64,000 bases of DNA from positions 124,001 to 188,000 of the forward strand of contig CAWCPA010000003.1 of the NCBI GenBank assembly GCA_963797395.1. The letters run 5' to 3'. The notes beneath the pieces are model-generated. The model did not search any database and was not told the DNA's origin. It saw only the letters and a program-made list of their open reading frames with translations. This DNA comes from Palsa-1150 sp963797395 (GTDB lineage Bacteria > Myxococcota_A > Polyangia > Polyangiales > Polyangiaceae). The position numbers and the translations under genes are program-made. Position 1 is the stretch's first letter. Each line of letters begins with the position of its first letter. Shown here one piece after another: positions 26,230 to 35,027 of this stretch.

Positions 26230-27144
26230 TCAGGCCGAAACGGGCTTCGAAGCCCCCCGCGCGAATTCGAAGAAGCGCGCCGCGGTCCCCGACAGGGCCC
26301 CCCCGGGGAGGGCCCAGCGAAAGGTCCGGCGAATCACCAGATCGAAGCCGGGAACGACCCGGACGAGCCCCGCCTCGACGTGGGCACGCGCCGACACCCG
26401 CGAGACGAACGCCACCCCGAGGCCGGCGGCCGCGCCGCCCAGGAGCGCCTCGGTGCTCCCGAGCTCGATGTCGAGCGCGCGGACGGCCTTCCTCCGGACG
26501 CCGGTCCCCGCGATGGCCCGCTCGACGATGGCGCGGGTGCCCGAGCCGGCCTCGCGCCACAGCACGGGCACCGCCTCGAGGTCCTGCACCCGCTGCAGCT
26601 TGAAGGGAGCGCCCTTCGCGACCACGGGGACGATCTCGTCGTCGACGAACGGCTCGAGGCGCACGCCGGCCGCACGGGCGTGGCCCTCGACGAGGCCCAG
26701 CGGGACAATCCCTTCGCGCACCTCGCGGACGACCTCCTCGGTGTTCCCGACGTGGATGTGGATGGCGAGATCGCGATGGCGCGATCGAAAGCGCGCCAGC
26801 AGCGGAGGGAGCACGTGCGCGGCGATGGTCGTGCTGGTGCCCAGGAGGAGGGTCCCTCCGCGCGCCTCTTCCTCGGGCGCGGGCAAGGAGCCGAGCGCGG
26901 CCTCGAGGGTCTTCCGGATCTCGCGGGCGTGGCGCGCGAGGTGGAGCCCGGCAAGGGTGGGCGTCACGCCCTGCGCCGAGCGGACGAAGAGCGCGCATCC
27001 CACGAGCTCCTCGAGCCGCCGCACCTGCGCCGTGACCGCGGGCTGCGACAAGTGGAGCGCCTTCGCCGCGGCCGAGACGCGGCCCGCGTCGAACACGGCG
27101 AGGAACGTCGAGAGCAGCGCGGGCTCGAGGTCGCGGGCGGACAT
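26230..27144 (-). CDS. LysR-family transcriptional regulator
   Basis: A 304-residue LysR regulator. The N-terminal winged helix is LLSTFLAVFDAGRVSAAAKA then LHLSQPAVTAQVRRLEELVG; the ligand-binding half begins near GGTLLLGTSTTIAAHVLPPL. It is divergent from a YeiH-type transporter gene, with only 64 bp between, and a perfect 9-11-9 inverted repeat covers its own start codon. Similar LysR/YeiH pairs occur elsewhere, so it probably controls the transporter and itself. The inducer is unknown. Confidence 0.93.
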   Translation of the reverse strand: MSARDLEPALLSTFLAVFDAGRVSAAAKALHLSQPAVTAQVRRLEELVGCALFVRSAQGVTPTLAGLHLARHAREIRKTLEAALGSLPAPEEEARGGTLLLGTSTTIAAHVLPPLLARFRSRHRDLAIHIHVGNTEEVVREVREGIVPLGLVEGHARAAGVRLEPFVDDEIVPVVAKGAPFKLQRVQDLEAVPVLWREAGSGTRAIVERAIAGTGVRRKAVRALDIELGSTEALLGGAAAGLGVAFVSRVSARAHVEAGLVRVVPGFDLVIRRTFRWALPGGALSGTAARFFEFARGASKPVSA

Positions 27145-27171
27145 GGGCCATCAGTCTAGCGGATGGCCCAT
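27143..27171. promoter_or_regulatory. LysR operator: perfect 9-bp inverted repeat over the lysR start
   Basis: ATGGGCCAT (27143-27151) and ATGGCCCAT (27163-27171) are exact reverse complements separated by 11 bp, the geometry of a LysR recognition site. The left arm contains the complement of the lysR ATG codon, which suggests strong autorepression; the yeiH-type gene begins 38 bp further right. Confidence 0.75.
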
Positions 27172-27208
27172 CGCCAACGACGATTGGCCGGCTGATGGCC
27201 TGGCCCGC

Positions 27209-28120
27209 ATGCTGAGCGTCATGAACATCCCCGCCATCCCCGCCGGAGCGGCCCTCGCCGCGGGAATCGCGCTCGCGCTGACCGTCGGCAACCCGTGGGC
27301 GCGCGCGACGCGCTCGCTGGGGCAGCGCGCGCTGACGTGGTCGGTGGTCGGGCTCGGCGCGGGCATGGACCTGTCCCTCGTCGCCAGGGTGGGGATCCAC
27401 GGCGCGGGCTACACGCTCGCCGGGATCATGGCCGCGCTCGTGCTCGGGACGCTCCTCGGCCGCCGCCTCGGCGTGGAGGCCGACACCTCGCTCCTCATCA
27501 CCGTCGGGACGGCCATCTGCGGCGGCAGCGCGATCGCCGCGGTCGCTCCGACCATCGGCGCCAAGGACGAGCACACCTCCGTCGCGCTCGTCACCGTGTT
27601 CACGCTGAACGCCGTCGCCCTCTTCCTCTTTCCGCTCGTCGGCCACGAGGTGGGCCTCGGACAGCACGCGTTCGGGCTCTGGTCCGCGCTCGCCATCCAC
27701 GACACGAGCTCCGTCGTCGGCGCGGCGTCGCAGTACGGCGCGCAGGCCCTCGAGGTGGCGATCTCGGCGAAGCTCGCGCGCGCGCTCTGGATCGTCCCGC
27801 TCACCTTCGTGCTCGAGGCGAGGCGACGCGCGGCGAAGGGCGCGGCCGCCACGGTGAGGCCGCGCCGGCCGTGGTTCATCCTCGGCTTCCTCGCCGCGGC
27901 GGGCCTGGTCACGCTCGTGCCGTCCCTGCAGGGCGCCGGTCACCTCGTGGCGGCGGGCGCGCACCGCCTGCTCGCGGTCTCGCTGTTCCTCTTGGGCGCC
28001 GGCTTCTCCCGCTCCGCGCTGCGCACGGTGGGCCCGCGGCCCGTCGTGCTCGGCGTGGCGCTCTGGCTCGTCCTCGCGGCGGGGACGCTCTGCGCGATCC
28101 GGCTGGGGATCATCGCGTAG
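27209..28120 (+). CDS. YeiH/UPF0324 family membrane protein (putative sulfate/anion exporter)
   Basis: A polytopic membrane protein of about 303 residues with roughly ten hydrophobic helices. Family landmarks are TVGTAICGGSAIAAVAPTIG, ALVTVFTLNAVALFLFPLVG and IHDTSSVVGAASQYGAQALE. Members are annotated as putative sulfate exporters, but transport has rarely been tested. ATG 27209 is used; ATG 27221 is equally possible, and neither has a clear Shine-Dalgarno sequence. It is divergent from the LysR gene and overlaps the next convergent gene by 11 nt. Confidence 0.9.
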   Translation: MLSVMNIPAIPAGAALAAGIALALTVGNPWARATRSLGQRALTWSVVGLGAGMDLSLVARVGIHGAGYTLAGIMAALVLGTLLGRRLGVEADTSLLITVGTAICGGSAIAAVAPTIGAKDEHTSVALVTVFTLNAVALFLFPLVGHEVGLGQHAFGLWSALAIHDTSSVVGAASQYGAQALEVAISAKLARALWIVPLTFVLEARRRAAKGAAATVRPRRPWFILGFLAAAGLVTLVPSLQGAGHLVAAGAHRLLAVSLFLLGAGFSRSALRTVGPRPVVLGVALWLVLAAGTLCAIRLGIIA

Positions 28121-28844
28121 CGCGGCGGAGCCCGGCGACGGTCGCCGCGGTCAGCAGCCCTATCACGCCGAGGATGCCCAGCACGGCGAGGTCCCCTCCC
28201 GGCCACGCGACCTCCGCCCCCTCGCCGATCCAGAAGACGCCGAACGAACAGAGCATCAGCCCGACCGCCATCTTCATCGTGTTCTCGGGCACCCGCTGGA
28301 GGGGCGCCCGGAGCGCGAAGCCGGCGATGGCCACGACCACAATCGCGAGCGCCGCGCCGATCGCCGCGGGGACGAGGCGGTGCAGAGACCCCCCGAAGGT
28401 CATGACGATGAAGGCGACCTCGAGCCCTTCGAGGAACACCGCCTTGAAGACGACGACGAACGCGTAGCCGTCGATGCCGGTTCCGCGCGGACTCTCTCCC
28501 GTGGCGCCCGCCTCGGCGAGCTGATTGCGGTACACCGCCCCCTCGTCGCGCAGCGCCTTGCGCCCGCTCGCCCGCAGGATGCTCTTCCGCAGCCACTGCG
28601 CCCCGAAGGCGAGCAAGAGCGCGCCGACGACGAGGCGCAGCGACCCGATGGGCACCCGCGCCAGCGCGGTCCCGAAGACCGCGACGAGCAGCGCCAGCGT
28701 GGAGGACGCGGCCAGCGTCGCCAGGATCGGGCTCCGCCAGCCGCGCGTGACGCCGATCGCCAGGAAGACCGTGAGCGCCTCGACCGCCTCGACCGCGCAC
28801 GCGAGGAAGCTCGCCAGGACGAGGAGGAGGGCGCTCGCGGTCAT
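28110..28844 (-). CDS. Uncharacterised membrane protein (COG4280-like)
   Basis: A 244-residue protein with six or seven membrane helices. Two acidic motifs face each other in the two halves: CAVEAVEALTVFLAIG in helix 1 and FLEGLEVAFIVMTFG in the middle, recalling the REGLE-type motifs of iron permeases and related metal carriers. It resembles the uncharacterised COG4280 proteins. A metal-ion function is only an inference from the repeated E-x-x-E motifs. It begins just downstream of the tetR stop on the same strand, so the two may be co-transcribed. Confidence 0.75.
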   Translation of the reverse strand: MTASALLLVLASFLACAVEAVEALTVFLAIGVTRGWRSPILATLAASSTLALLVAVFGTALARVPIGSLRLVVGALLLAFGAQWLRKSILRASGRKALRDEGAVYRNQLAEAGATGESPRGTGIDGYAFVVVFKAVFLEGLEVAFIVMTFGGSLHRLVPAAIGAALAIVVVAIAGFALRAPLQRVPENTMKMAVGLMLCSFGVFWIGEGAEVAWPGGDLAVLGILGVIGLLTAATVAGLRRATR

Positions 28845-28857
28845 GGGCCTGCCGGTC

Positions 28858-29526
28858 TCAGCGAGCCGCGCGGGGCTTGCGCGCGCGACCGCCGGACTTC
28901 CCCCTGGCGATGAGGCTCACCTTGCGCTCGGTGCGCAGGGCTCCCCCGGCCCAGATCGCGATGGCGGTCCGGATCAGGTCGTGCCGCGACACCCGCAGTC
29001 GATCGGGGAGCTCGGGCTCCGTGATCCGGGTGATGATCAGGTCCAGCATGGCCAGCGCGATGTCGGCCCGCAGGTCGGCTCGCAGGGCGGGCATCAGCAG
29101 CGCGGCGCCCTGGCGCTTGCTCGTCGCCAGGCGTCGCTGGAAGATCTCCCATGCCGCGGGGTAGTCGCGCTCGAGATCGCTGATGAACGCCGGCGAGAAC
29201 CGAGCCCGCGACTCCGACCAGCCGTCGGCCCAGGCGATGAGCCCCTCGTAGACCACCTTCTCGTCCGTCGAGGGGCGCCCGACGAAGGCGTCCGCCGCGA
29301 TCTCGCTCGCCCACCGCTCCACGCTCGCCATCACGAGATCGTTCTTCGAGGGAAACAGGTGGTAGAGCGTGGACGCGCTCATACGCAGCTCCTGCAGGAG
29401 CTCCGCCATCACGATCCCGCGGATGCCCGACCGCTTCGCTCGGTCCGAGAAGGTGGCCACGATGCGCTCCCGGACCTGATCGGGATCCTGGCGTGTCCGG
29501 GGTTCCCTCTTGCGCGACGCGGGCAT
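28858..29526 (-). CDS. TetR-family regulator
   Basis: A 222-residue TetR-type repressor. The helix-turn-helix is visible as RIVATFSDRAKRSGIRGIVM then AELLQELRMSASTLYHLFPS, with the typical SASTLYHLFPSKNDLV end. The C-terminal tail is very basic (RGKSGGRARKPRAAR). ATG 29526 starts the protein 19 residues before the HTH. It is divergent from a lipoprotein-monooxygenase-hydrolase run, whose promoter carries an inverted repeat that it may bind. Confidence 0.9.
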   Translation of the reverse strand: MPASRKREPRTRQDPDQVRERIVATFSDRAKRSGIRGIVMAELLQELRMSASTLYHLFPSKNDLVMASVERWASEIAADAFVGRPSTDEKVVYEGLIAWADGWSESRARFSPAFISDLERDYPAAWEIFQRRLATSKRQGAALLMPALRADLRADIALAMLDLIITRITEPELPDRLRVSRHDLIRTAIAIWAGGALRTERKVSLIARGKSGGRARKPRAAR

Positions 29527-29616
29527 GCGACCTTCTTCGTCCGAGCGCCGACGATAACACGGCGGCGCGAGCGACCAGTTCCACCGCCTCGCCAGGCGCG
29601 CTCTCCGCACCGTGTA

Positions 29617-29647
29617 TTGACAGTAATATGAACGCACATCTATTACT
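29617..29647 (+). promoter_or_regulatory. Promoter with overlapping inverted repeat upstream of the lipoprotein-BVMO run
   Basis: A consensus -35 TTGACA (29617-29622) and a near-consensus -10 TATTAC (29641-29646) are 18 nt apart, unusually good for this genome. AGTAATA (29622-29628) and TATTACT (29641-29647) form a perfect 7-bp inverted repeat with a 12-bp spacer, so a repressor bound here would cover both promoter elements. The divergent TetR gene starting at 29526 is the natural candidate. Confidence 0.65.
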
Positions 29648-29700
29648 TGACGCGCCGACCCGGGAAATTCCTCGGGCAAACGAGGCGAGGAGTCGAGAAC

Positions 29701-30924
29701 ATGGGCCACGCGAACGACACGAACGGCGCGGGAGCGAGGCGCCTGGGGAAGGCGCTGCTGGGGCTCACGCTCCTGGGCTGCGTGGCTTGTTCGAGCTCCG
29801 GAGGCAGCAGCTCGAACGAGAACTGCTCGCCGAGCAGCGACCCGCCGGACGCGTCCTTCGACCCGATCTACGAGTGCAGCCCGCCGATGGTGAGCGCCCC
29901 CGAGTGGACGGTCGCGAGCGCCGGCTTCCACGACGCGTGGTCGCTGATGAACGTGAACGCGCTCGACGACGTGTACGCGCCGAACGTCCTGGTGGATCAC
30001 ACGCCCTACCTCCCCGCCCCTTCCACGGGAACGCAGCCAGTGAAAACGGGCATCGAGTTCTTGCACCAGCTGATCCCCGACCTCGACTGCGTGCTCGACG
30101 ATGGCGTGCGCGACGTCGTCGCCGTCCGGGACTCCGATGGGCTGATGGTCACGAAGGCGGTGCTCTACAACGTGACGGGCACCTACTCGGGACAGCCGAT
30201 CAACTGGCACGGCCTGTCGTTCACCCATACCCAGCTCACCGGCCCGACCGACCCGAACATCCTCATCGCCGAGGAGGTCAGCTACGACGACAACCTGCAG
30301 TTCGTGACGCAGGTCCCGGGGTGGGGCGCGCTCGGCGCGCCGGACGCCGGCGACGCGTTTCCCTCCGGCCTCTGGGCGCCAACCAACGGGAGCGAGCAGC
30401 GCTACCTGCGGGGCGTGATCGACGCGAAGCCGGCGGCGGAAGGCGGCACCGCAGCCCAGGACTTCAAGGCCACCGCCCTGAGCGTGCTGCCGGCGGCGTA
30501 CGGCGGTGCGCCCAGCCGGCTCGCCGAGCTCTATACGACCGACTGCGTCATCGACAACAGCGTGTTCCCCGAGATCGACGGGCTCACCGCCTGGGAGCAG
30601 TACCTGACGGACGTCCGCACCGCGTTCCCCGACCTCCAGATGACGCTCGACGAGGTCGCCTACGAAGCGGGGGGCGCGAAGGCGGCCCTCCACTACACGT
30701 TCAGCGGCACGAACACCGGGACCTCGCCGGCCTTCGACTTCCCGCCCACGGGCAAGGCGGTCGTCTGGCGCGGCGTGTCGATGCTCTATCTCCAGAACGG
30801 CAAGATCCAGAAGCAGATCCGGATCGAGGACAACCTCGGGCTCTACTACGCCCTGGGTCAGGTCCACGTCAGCGGCGCCGCGGGCGGCATGATCGACCAG
30901 CTGCTGCAGCTCTCCGGCATGTGA
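29701..30924 (+). CDS. Lipoprotein with two SnoaL/NTF2-like domains
   Basis: A 407-residue predicted lipoprotein. After a short basic start the signal ends in LTLLGC (Cys27; VAC at Cys30 is an alternative), followed by a Ser/Asn-rich linker. Two SnoaL-like modules follow: one around WSLMNVNALDDVYAPNVLVD to HGLSFTHTQL, a second around LAELYTTDCVIDNSVFPEID to VVWRGVSMLYLQNGKIQKQI. NTF2-fold modules of this type bind or isomerise small hydrophobic molecules, and the next gene is a Baeyer-Villiger-type monooxygenase, so a ketone or steroid-like ligand is plausible. It is the first gene after the TTGACA/TATTAC promoter. Confidence 0.85.
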   Translation: MGHANDTNGAGARRLGKALLGLTLLGCVACSSSGGSSSNENCSPSSDPPDASFDPIYECSPPMVSAPEWTVASAGFHDAWSLMNVNALDDVYAPNVLVDHTPYLPAPSTGTQPVKTGIEFLHQLIPDLDCVLDDGVRDVVAVRDSDGLMVTKAVLYNVTGTYSGQPINWHGLSFTHTQLTGPTDPNILIAEEVSYDDNLQFVTQVPGWGALGAPDAGDAFPSGLWAPTNGSEQRYLRGVIDAKPAAEGGTAAQDFKATALSVLPAAYGGAPSRLAELYTTDCVIDNSVFPEIDGLTAWEQYLTDVRTAFPDLQMTLDEVAYEAGGAKAALHYTFSGTNTGTSPAFDFPPTGKAVVWRGVSMLYLQNGKIQKQIRIEDNLGLYYALGQVHVSGAAGGMIDQLLQLSGM

Positions 30925-30977
30925 AACCCCGCGAGTTGACAACGTCTGTTTTCAGTTCAAGATGCTGACAACAACGC

Positions 30978-32657
30978 ATGTCAACTTCGCGCCTCGCGAC
31001 GTCCACGGCCTCCTCCAACGGCCTGCCCGGCCTGCCCCTCCGCCCGCTCCGCGACACGCGGATCGACCACGAAGTGCTCATCATCGGCACCGGCTTCTCC
31101 GGGATGGGCATGGCCATCCAGCTCCAGAAGGCCGGGCTCGACCACTTCGTCCTCGTCGAGAAGGACGGCGACGTCGGCGGCACGTGGCTCGTCAACGACT
31201 ACCCGGGCTGCGCGTGCGACATCCCGTCGCACATGTACTCGTTCTCGTTCGAGGGCAACCCGAACTGGTCGCGCGACTTCGCGAGCCAGCCCGAGATTCT
31301 GGCGTATCTGCGTGGCTGCGCGGACAAGTACGGGCTCCGGCCGCGAATCCAGTTCGGCACGCAGGTCATCTCGGCCTCGTACGACGAGGACGCGTGCGCC
31401 TGGTCGGTGAAGCTCGCGGCGACGAGCGCGGTGAAGCAGTTCATGGCGCAGAAGGGCCTCAAGCCCGGCGACGCCCTGCTCGCCGACAATCCGAGCTTTC
31501 CGCCGGTGCGGACGGTGCGCGCGCGCGTCGTCGTATCGGGGATGGGCGGCCTGTCGATCCCGGCCTACCCGAAGCTGAAGGGGCTCGAGTCGTTCAAGGG
31601 TCACGCCTTCCACTCGCAGCAGTGGGACCACGGCTACGACTTGACCGGCAAGCGCGTCGCGGTCATCGGCACGGGCGCCTCGGCGATCCAGTTCGTGCCG
31701 AAGATCCAGCCCAAGGTCGGTCACCTCGACGTGTACCAGCGCACGCCGCCGTGGGTGCTGCCGAAGGCCGACGGCCCGATCCCCGAGCACGTGCGGCGGC
31801 TCTACCGCGCGCTGCCGCCCGCCCGGGTGATGCGGCGCCTCGCGATCTACTCGGCGCTCGAGAGCCGGGCGGTAGCGCTCGCGTTCCTCCCGGGGCTCGT
31901 GCGCGCGGCGGAGGCCTACGCGCGCTGGTACCTGAAGAAAGAGGTCCGCGACGAGGGGCTGCGGAAGAAGCTCGTGCCGAACTACGCGCTCGGCTGCAAG
32001 CGCGTGCTCCTCTCGAACGACTGGCTCCCGGCGATCACCCAGCCGAACGTCGACGTCGTCACGACGGGCATCGCCGAGGTGCGCGAGCATTCAATCGTCG
32101 ACGCCGAGGGCGTCGAGCGGCCGGTCGACGTCATCATCTACGGGACGGGCTTCCGCGTGCAGGACTTCCTGGCGCGCGGGCTCGTCAAGGGCCGGCGGGG
32201 CGTGGACCTCGTCGACACCTGGCCGCGCGGGCCGGAGGCGTACAAGGGCTCGTCGTGCGCCGGGTTCCCGAACCTCTTCTTCCTGCTCGGACCGAACACC
32301 GCGCTCGGGCACAACTCGGTCGTCTACATGATCGAATCGCAGATTCGATATGTCGTCGACGCGCTGCGCACGATGCGCAATCGCGATCTCGTGGAGCTCG
32401 AGGTCGAGCGCGACGCGCAGACTCACTTCAACGAGGAGCTCGAGCACCGGGCCGGCCGCACCGTCTGGACCAAGGGGGGCTGCCGTAGCTACTACCTGAA
32501 CCCCGAGACCGGGCGGAACTTCGCCATCTGGCCGGGCTTCACCTTCACCTTCCGCTGGGCCACCCGGGTCTTCGACGCCGCCCGGTACCGTTCGCGCACC
32601 CGGGCCGCGCACGCCCGCGCGACCGACGCGGCCGGGGCGGCCGTCGCGATTCCGTGA
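30978..32657 (+). CDS. Flavin-containing monooxygenase, Baeyer-Villiger type
   Basis: A 559-residue FAD- and NADPH-dependent monooxygenase that should insert oxygen into a ketone. The FAD Rossmann motif is VLIIGTGFSGMGMAIQL, the Baeyer-Villiger fingerprint FxGxxxHxxxW is present as FKGHAFHSQQW, and the NADP site is VAVIGTGASAIQFVP. The region GGTWLVNDYPGCACDIPSHM is also typical. The Ala/Arg-rich tail after the last motif is probably disordered. It lies 53 nt after the lipoprotein and overlaps or abuts the hydrolase gene, consistent with an oxidation-then-ester-hydrolysis pathway. GTTGACA and TGTCAAC flank its start as a weak inverted repeat. Confidence 0.92.
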   Translation: MSTSRLATSTASSNGLPGLPLRPLRDTRIDHEVLIIGTGFSGMGMAIQLQKAGLDHFVLVEKDGDVGGTWLVNDYPGCACDIPSHMYSFSFEGNPNWSRDFASQPEILAYLRGCADKYGLRPRIQFGTQVISASYDEDACAWSVKLAATSAVKQFMAQKGLKPGDALLADNPSFPPVRTVRARVVVSGMGGLSIPAYPKLKGLESFKGHAFHSQQWDHGYDLTGKRVAVIGTGASAIQFVPKIQPKVGHLDVYQRTPPWVLPKADGPIPEHVRRLYRALPPARVMRRLAIYSALESRAVALAFLPGLVRAAEAYARWYLKKEVRDEGLRKKLVPNYALGCKRVLLSNDWLPAITQPNVDVVTTGIAEVREHSIVDAEGVERPVDVIIYGTGFRVQDFLARGLVKGRRGVDLVDTWPRGPEAYKGSSCAGFPNLFFLLGPNTALGHNSVVYMIESQIRYVVDALRTMRNRDLVELEVERDAQTHFNEELEHRAGRTVWTKGGCRSYYLNPETGRNFAIWPGFTFTFRWATRVFDAARYRSRTRAAHARATDAAGAAVAIP

Positions 32658-32671
32658 AAGGGGCGATCGCC

Positions 32672-33568
32672 ATGACCGCAAACCTGCCCGCGCGCTTCCG
32701 CAAGTACGAGAACGACGCCTCGCGCTACGTCGTGGTCGACGGGATGAGGGTCCACTACCGGGACGAGGGGCTTCGCGACGCCCCCGCGCTCCTCCTCCTC
32801 CACGGCGTGATGGCGTCGCTCCACACCTGGGACGGGTGGGTCGAGGCGCTGAAGTCCCACTACCGCATCGTGCGCGTCGACCTGCCGGGCTTCGGCTTCA
32901 GCGACGGCATGCCCGACGGCGAGTACTCCCCGCAAGACGGCGCCGCGCGGATCGACAAGCTGGCCGACGCGCTCGACCTCCGCCGGTTCCACATGGCGGG
33001 CAACTCCCTCGGCGGCCTTTTCAGCTGGTACTACGCCGCGCACCATCCGCACCGCGTCGACCGCCTCGTGCTCGTCAGCCCCGTCGCCTACCAGCAAAAG
33101 CTGCCGTTCATCATCGACGCCGTGTCGCGAGCGGGCATCGGGGGCATCGTCGGGAAGATTCGGACGCCGAAGTTCATCGTCGAGCAGAACGTGCGCATGG
33201 TCTACGGAGACCCCAAGGCCCCCTCCGCCGAGATCATCGACCGCTACTGGGACCTCCTTCAGTACGGCAGGAACCGCGAGACGATGGTCAAGACGTTCCG
33301 GGCCCTCCGCGCGTACAACGTCGACGACTCAATCGGGCAGCGGGTGCCCCACGTGAAGGCGCCGACGCTCATCATGTGGGGAACGAACGACCGCTGGGTC
33401 CCGCCGGCCCTCACCGAGCGCTGGCGGAAGGACCTTCCGGGCGCGACCCTCCGCATGCTCCCGGGCCTCGGGCACGTGGCGATGGAAGAGGAGCCCGAGA
33501 TGACCGCGCGCGAGGCGCACGCCTTCCTGTCGGCCGCCGCCAATCGCGCGCACGACGCCGTCGCATGA
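32672..33568 (+). CDS. Alpha/beta hydrolase
   Basis: A 298-residue serine hydrolase. The oxyanion region is LLLLHGVMASLHTWDGW, the nucleophile S112 is in AGNSLGGLFSW, the acid is in MWGTNDRWVP and the histidine in GLGHVAMEEEPE, so the triad is complete. ATG 32672 has AAAGGGG about 9 nt upstream and is preferred over GTG 32654, which overlaps the monooxygenase stop. Next to a Baeyer-Villiger enzyme it most likely cleaves the ester or lactone product. It overlaps the following tetR by ATGA. Confidence 0.92.
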   Translation: MTANLPARFRKYENDASRYVVVDGMRVHYRDEGLRDAPALLLLHGVMASLHTWDGWVEALKSHYRIVRVDLPGFGFSDGMPDGEYSPQDGAARIDKLADALDLRRFHMAGNSLGGLFSWYYAAHHPHRVDRLVLVSPVAYQQKLPFIIDAVSRAGIGGIVGKIRTPKFIVEQNVRMVYGDPKAPSAEIIDRYWDLLQYGRNRETMVKTFRALRAYNVDDSIGQRVPHVKAPTLIMWGTNDRWVPPALTERWRKDLPGATLRMLPGLGHVAMEEEPEMTAREAHAFLSAAANRAHDAVA

Positions 33569-34254
33569 CGAACGCGACGGGCCGCTCCTTCCGCGGCGTC
33601 CCCCCGGACGAGCGCCAGGCGCAGCGACGCAAGCAGCTCGTCGAGGCGGGCCTGGAAGCGTTCGGCACGCGGGGCTTCCGCCTCGTGGGCGTCCGCGACA
33701 TCTGCGCCGCGGCCCGGCTGACGGAGCGCTACTTCTACGAGTCCTTCGAGAACCGCGAGGCGCTGTTCCTCGCGGTCTTCGAGGAGGCCGTCGAGCGCAT
33801 GCGCAGGGACGTCATGAGCGCCCTCGCTTCGGCGATGGCCCCGAACGAGCTCGCCCGCGCGGGCCTGCGGGCGATGCTCGTCGCCTACCGCGAGGACCCT
33901 CGGCTGGCGCGCATCCTCCTCGTCGAGTCGGTGGCGGTCGGTCAAGAGGTCGGCGCGCAGTACGCGGTGACCGCGAGCTTCGCCGAGATGATCGGCGCGA
34001 TCGCGAGCAACCTGTTTCCCCGGATGGCCGAGCAGGGCCTCGACCCGCGGCTGGTCGGCAACGCCCTCTTCGGCTCCTCGCTCTACCTCAGCATGCAGTG
34101 GGCGTTCGGCGGCTTCCGCGAGCCGCTCGAGCAGATCCTCACGCACTGCCTGCTCGTCTACGAGGCGCTCTTCGCCGAGGCGAACCGGCGCGACCTCGCG
34201 GAGGCCAAGGAGCGCGCGCCGAAGACGCGCGGTGCCCGCCGGCGCTCGCGCTGA
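33565..34254 (+). CDS. TetR-family regulator, last gene of the BVMO-hydrolase run
   Basis: A 229-residue TetR-type protein with HTH QLVEAGLEAFGTRGFRLVGV then RDICAAARLTERYFYESFEN, followed by an all-helical ligand domain. The end is basic (KTRGARRRSR). ATG 33565 overlaps the hydrolase stop as ATGA, so it is translated with the catabolic genes and may provide feedback control. It is distinct from the divergent TetR at the other end of the run. Confidence 0.92.
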   Translation: MTNATGRSFRGVPPDERQAQRRKQLVEAGLEAFGTRGFRLVGVRDICAAARLTERYFYESFENREALFLAVFEEAVERMRRDVMSALASAMAPNELARAGLRAMLVAYREDPRLARILLVESVAVGQEVGAQYAVTASFAEMIGAIASNLFPRMAEQGLDPRLVGNALFGSSLYLSMQWAFGGFREPLEQILTHCLLVYEALFAEANRRDLAEAKERAPKTRGARRRSR

Positions 34255-34264
34255 GCGCCGCTGG

Positions 34265-34585
34265 TCAACGGCCGTTCGCGAGCCGGGCCAGGGGCAGGGA
34301 CCCGATCACGTTCCGCAGCCGCTGGGCCTGGACCGCCGAGACGTCCCCCCGGATCTCGAGGCGGGCGTACCCCGCGTCGCGCACGATGCGCAGCGTCGCG
34401 CGGGTCACCGCCGGCCTCTCCAAGACATCGGCGATGTCCGCCAGCACGCGCGGCGCGATCGCTCCGCGCCGCACCGCCGTCTTGCCCGCCGTCACGTCGA
34501 GGACGCACACGGTGATCGCGCCGCGCGCCGCCGCCCACAGGCTCGCCAGGGCAACGACCGCGGCGATGGCGAACGCGATTCCCAT
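34265..34585 (-). CDS. Small membrane protein of the DUF3634 type
   Basis: A 106-residue protein with one N-terminal membrane helix (GIAFAIAAVVALASLWAAA) and a soluble part with TAGKTAVRRGAIAPRVLADI followed by ADVLERPAVTRATLRI. The latter pattern is that of DUF3634. The function is unknown. It is convergent with the TetR gene, with 10 bp between the stops. Confidence 0.75.
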   Translation of the reverse strand: MGIAFAIAAVVALASLWAAARGAITVCVLDVTAGKTAVRRGAIAPRVLADIADVLERPAVTRATLRIVRDAGYARLEIRGDVSAVQAQRLRNVIGSLPLARLANGR

Positions 34586-34597
34586 CTCCCGGTGGAT

Positions 34598-34834
34598 TTA
34601 CCAGGTCTGCAGCTCGATCAGGGTCCCTTCGGGATCGCGCAGGTACGCCGCGCGGAGGGCTCCCCCGAAGCGCGTCTCCGGCGGGGCGAGGAGCCGGCCG
34701 CCGCGGCCCTCGATCGAGCGCGCCACCGCGTCGACGTCGTCCACGCGCACCACGACGATCGCGCGATCGGCATCCGAGAAGTCGTACGATTCGAAGAACC
34801 GGTCGACGAGGAGTCGCGTTTGAACGAGCTGCAT
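34598..34834 (-). CDS. VOC (glyoxalase-fold) protein with internal deletion
   Basis: A 78-residue frame whose start (MQLVQTRLLVDRF) and end (ADRAIVVVRVDDVDAVARSI, then AAYLRDPEGTLIELQTW) match VOC-superfamily proteins, but the segment between them is about 40-45 residues too short. The missing part normally carries the first strands and one metal-binding site, so the product should not fold as a full VOC domain. The join is in frame, so it looks like a clean deletion rather than a read error. An AT-rich 190-bp stretch without a clear gene follows up to the divergent monooxygenase. Confidence 0.65.
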   Translation of the reverse strand: MQLVQTRLLVDRFFESYDFSDADRAIVVVRVDDVDAVARSIEGRGGRLLAPPETRFGGALRAAYLRDPEGTLIELQTW

Positions 34835-35027
34835 GAGGGCCTCCTGCGGATCAGGCGCACATGACGAACGACGCGCGCGAGCTCTTCGGTCGCTCGCCCG
34901 CGGCGATCGCGAGGGACGCGGCGCAGGCGCTGGTGGCCGGGCGCGACGCCGCCTCTCTCCACTACGAATATATGCCAGATAAAGGGGCTTGCGGCAAGAC
35001 CCGGGTCATGCCGCACAGTCGCCGGCC

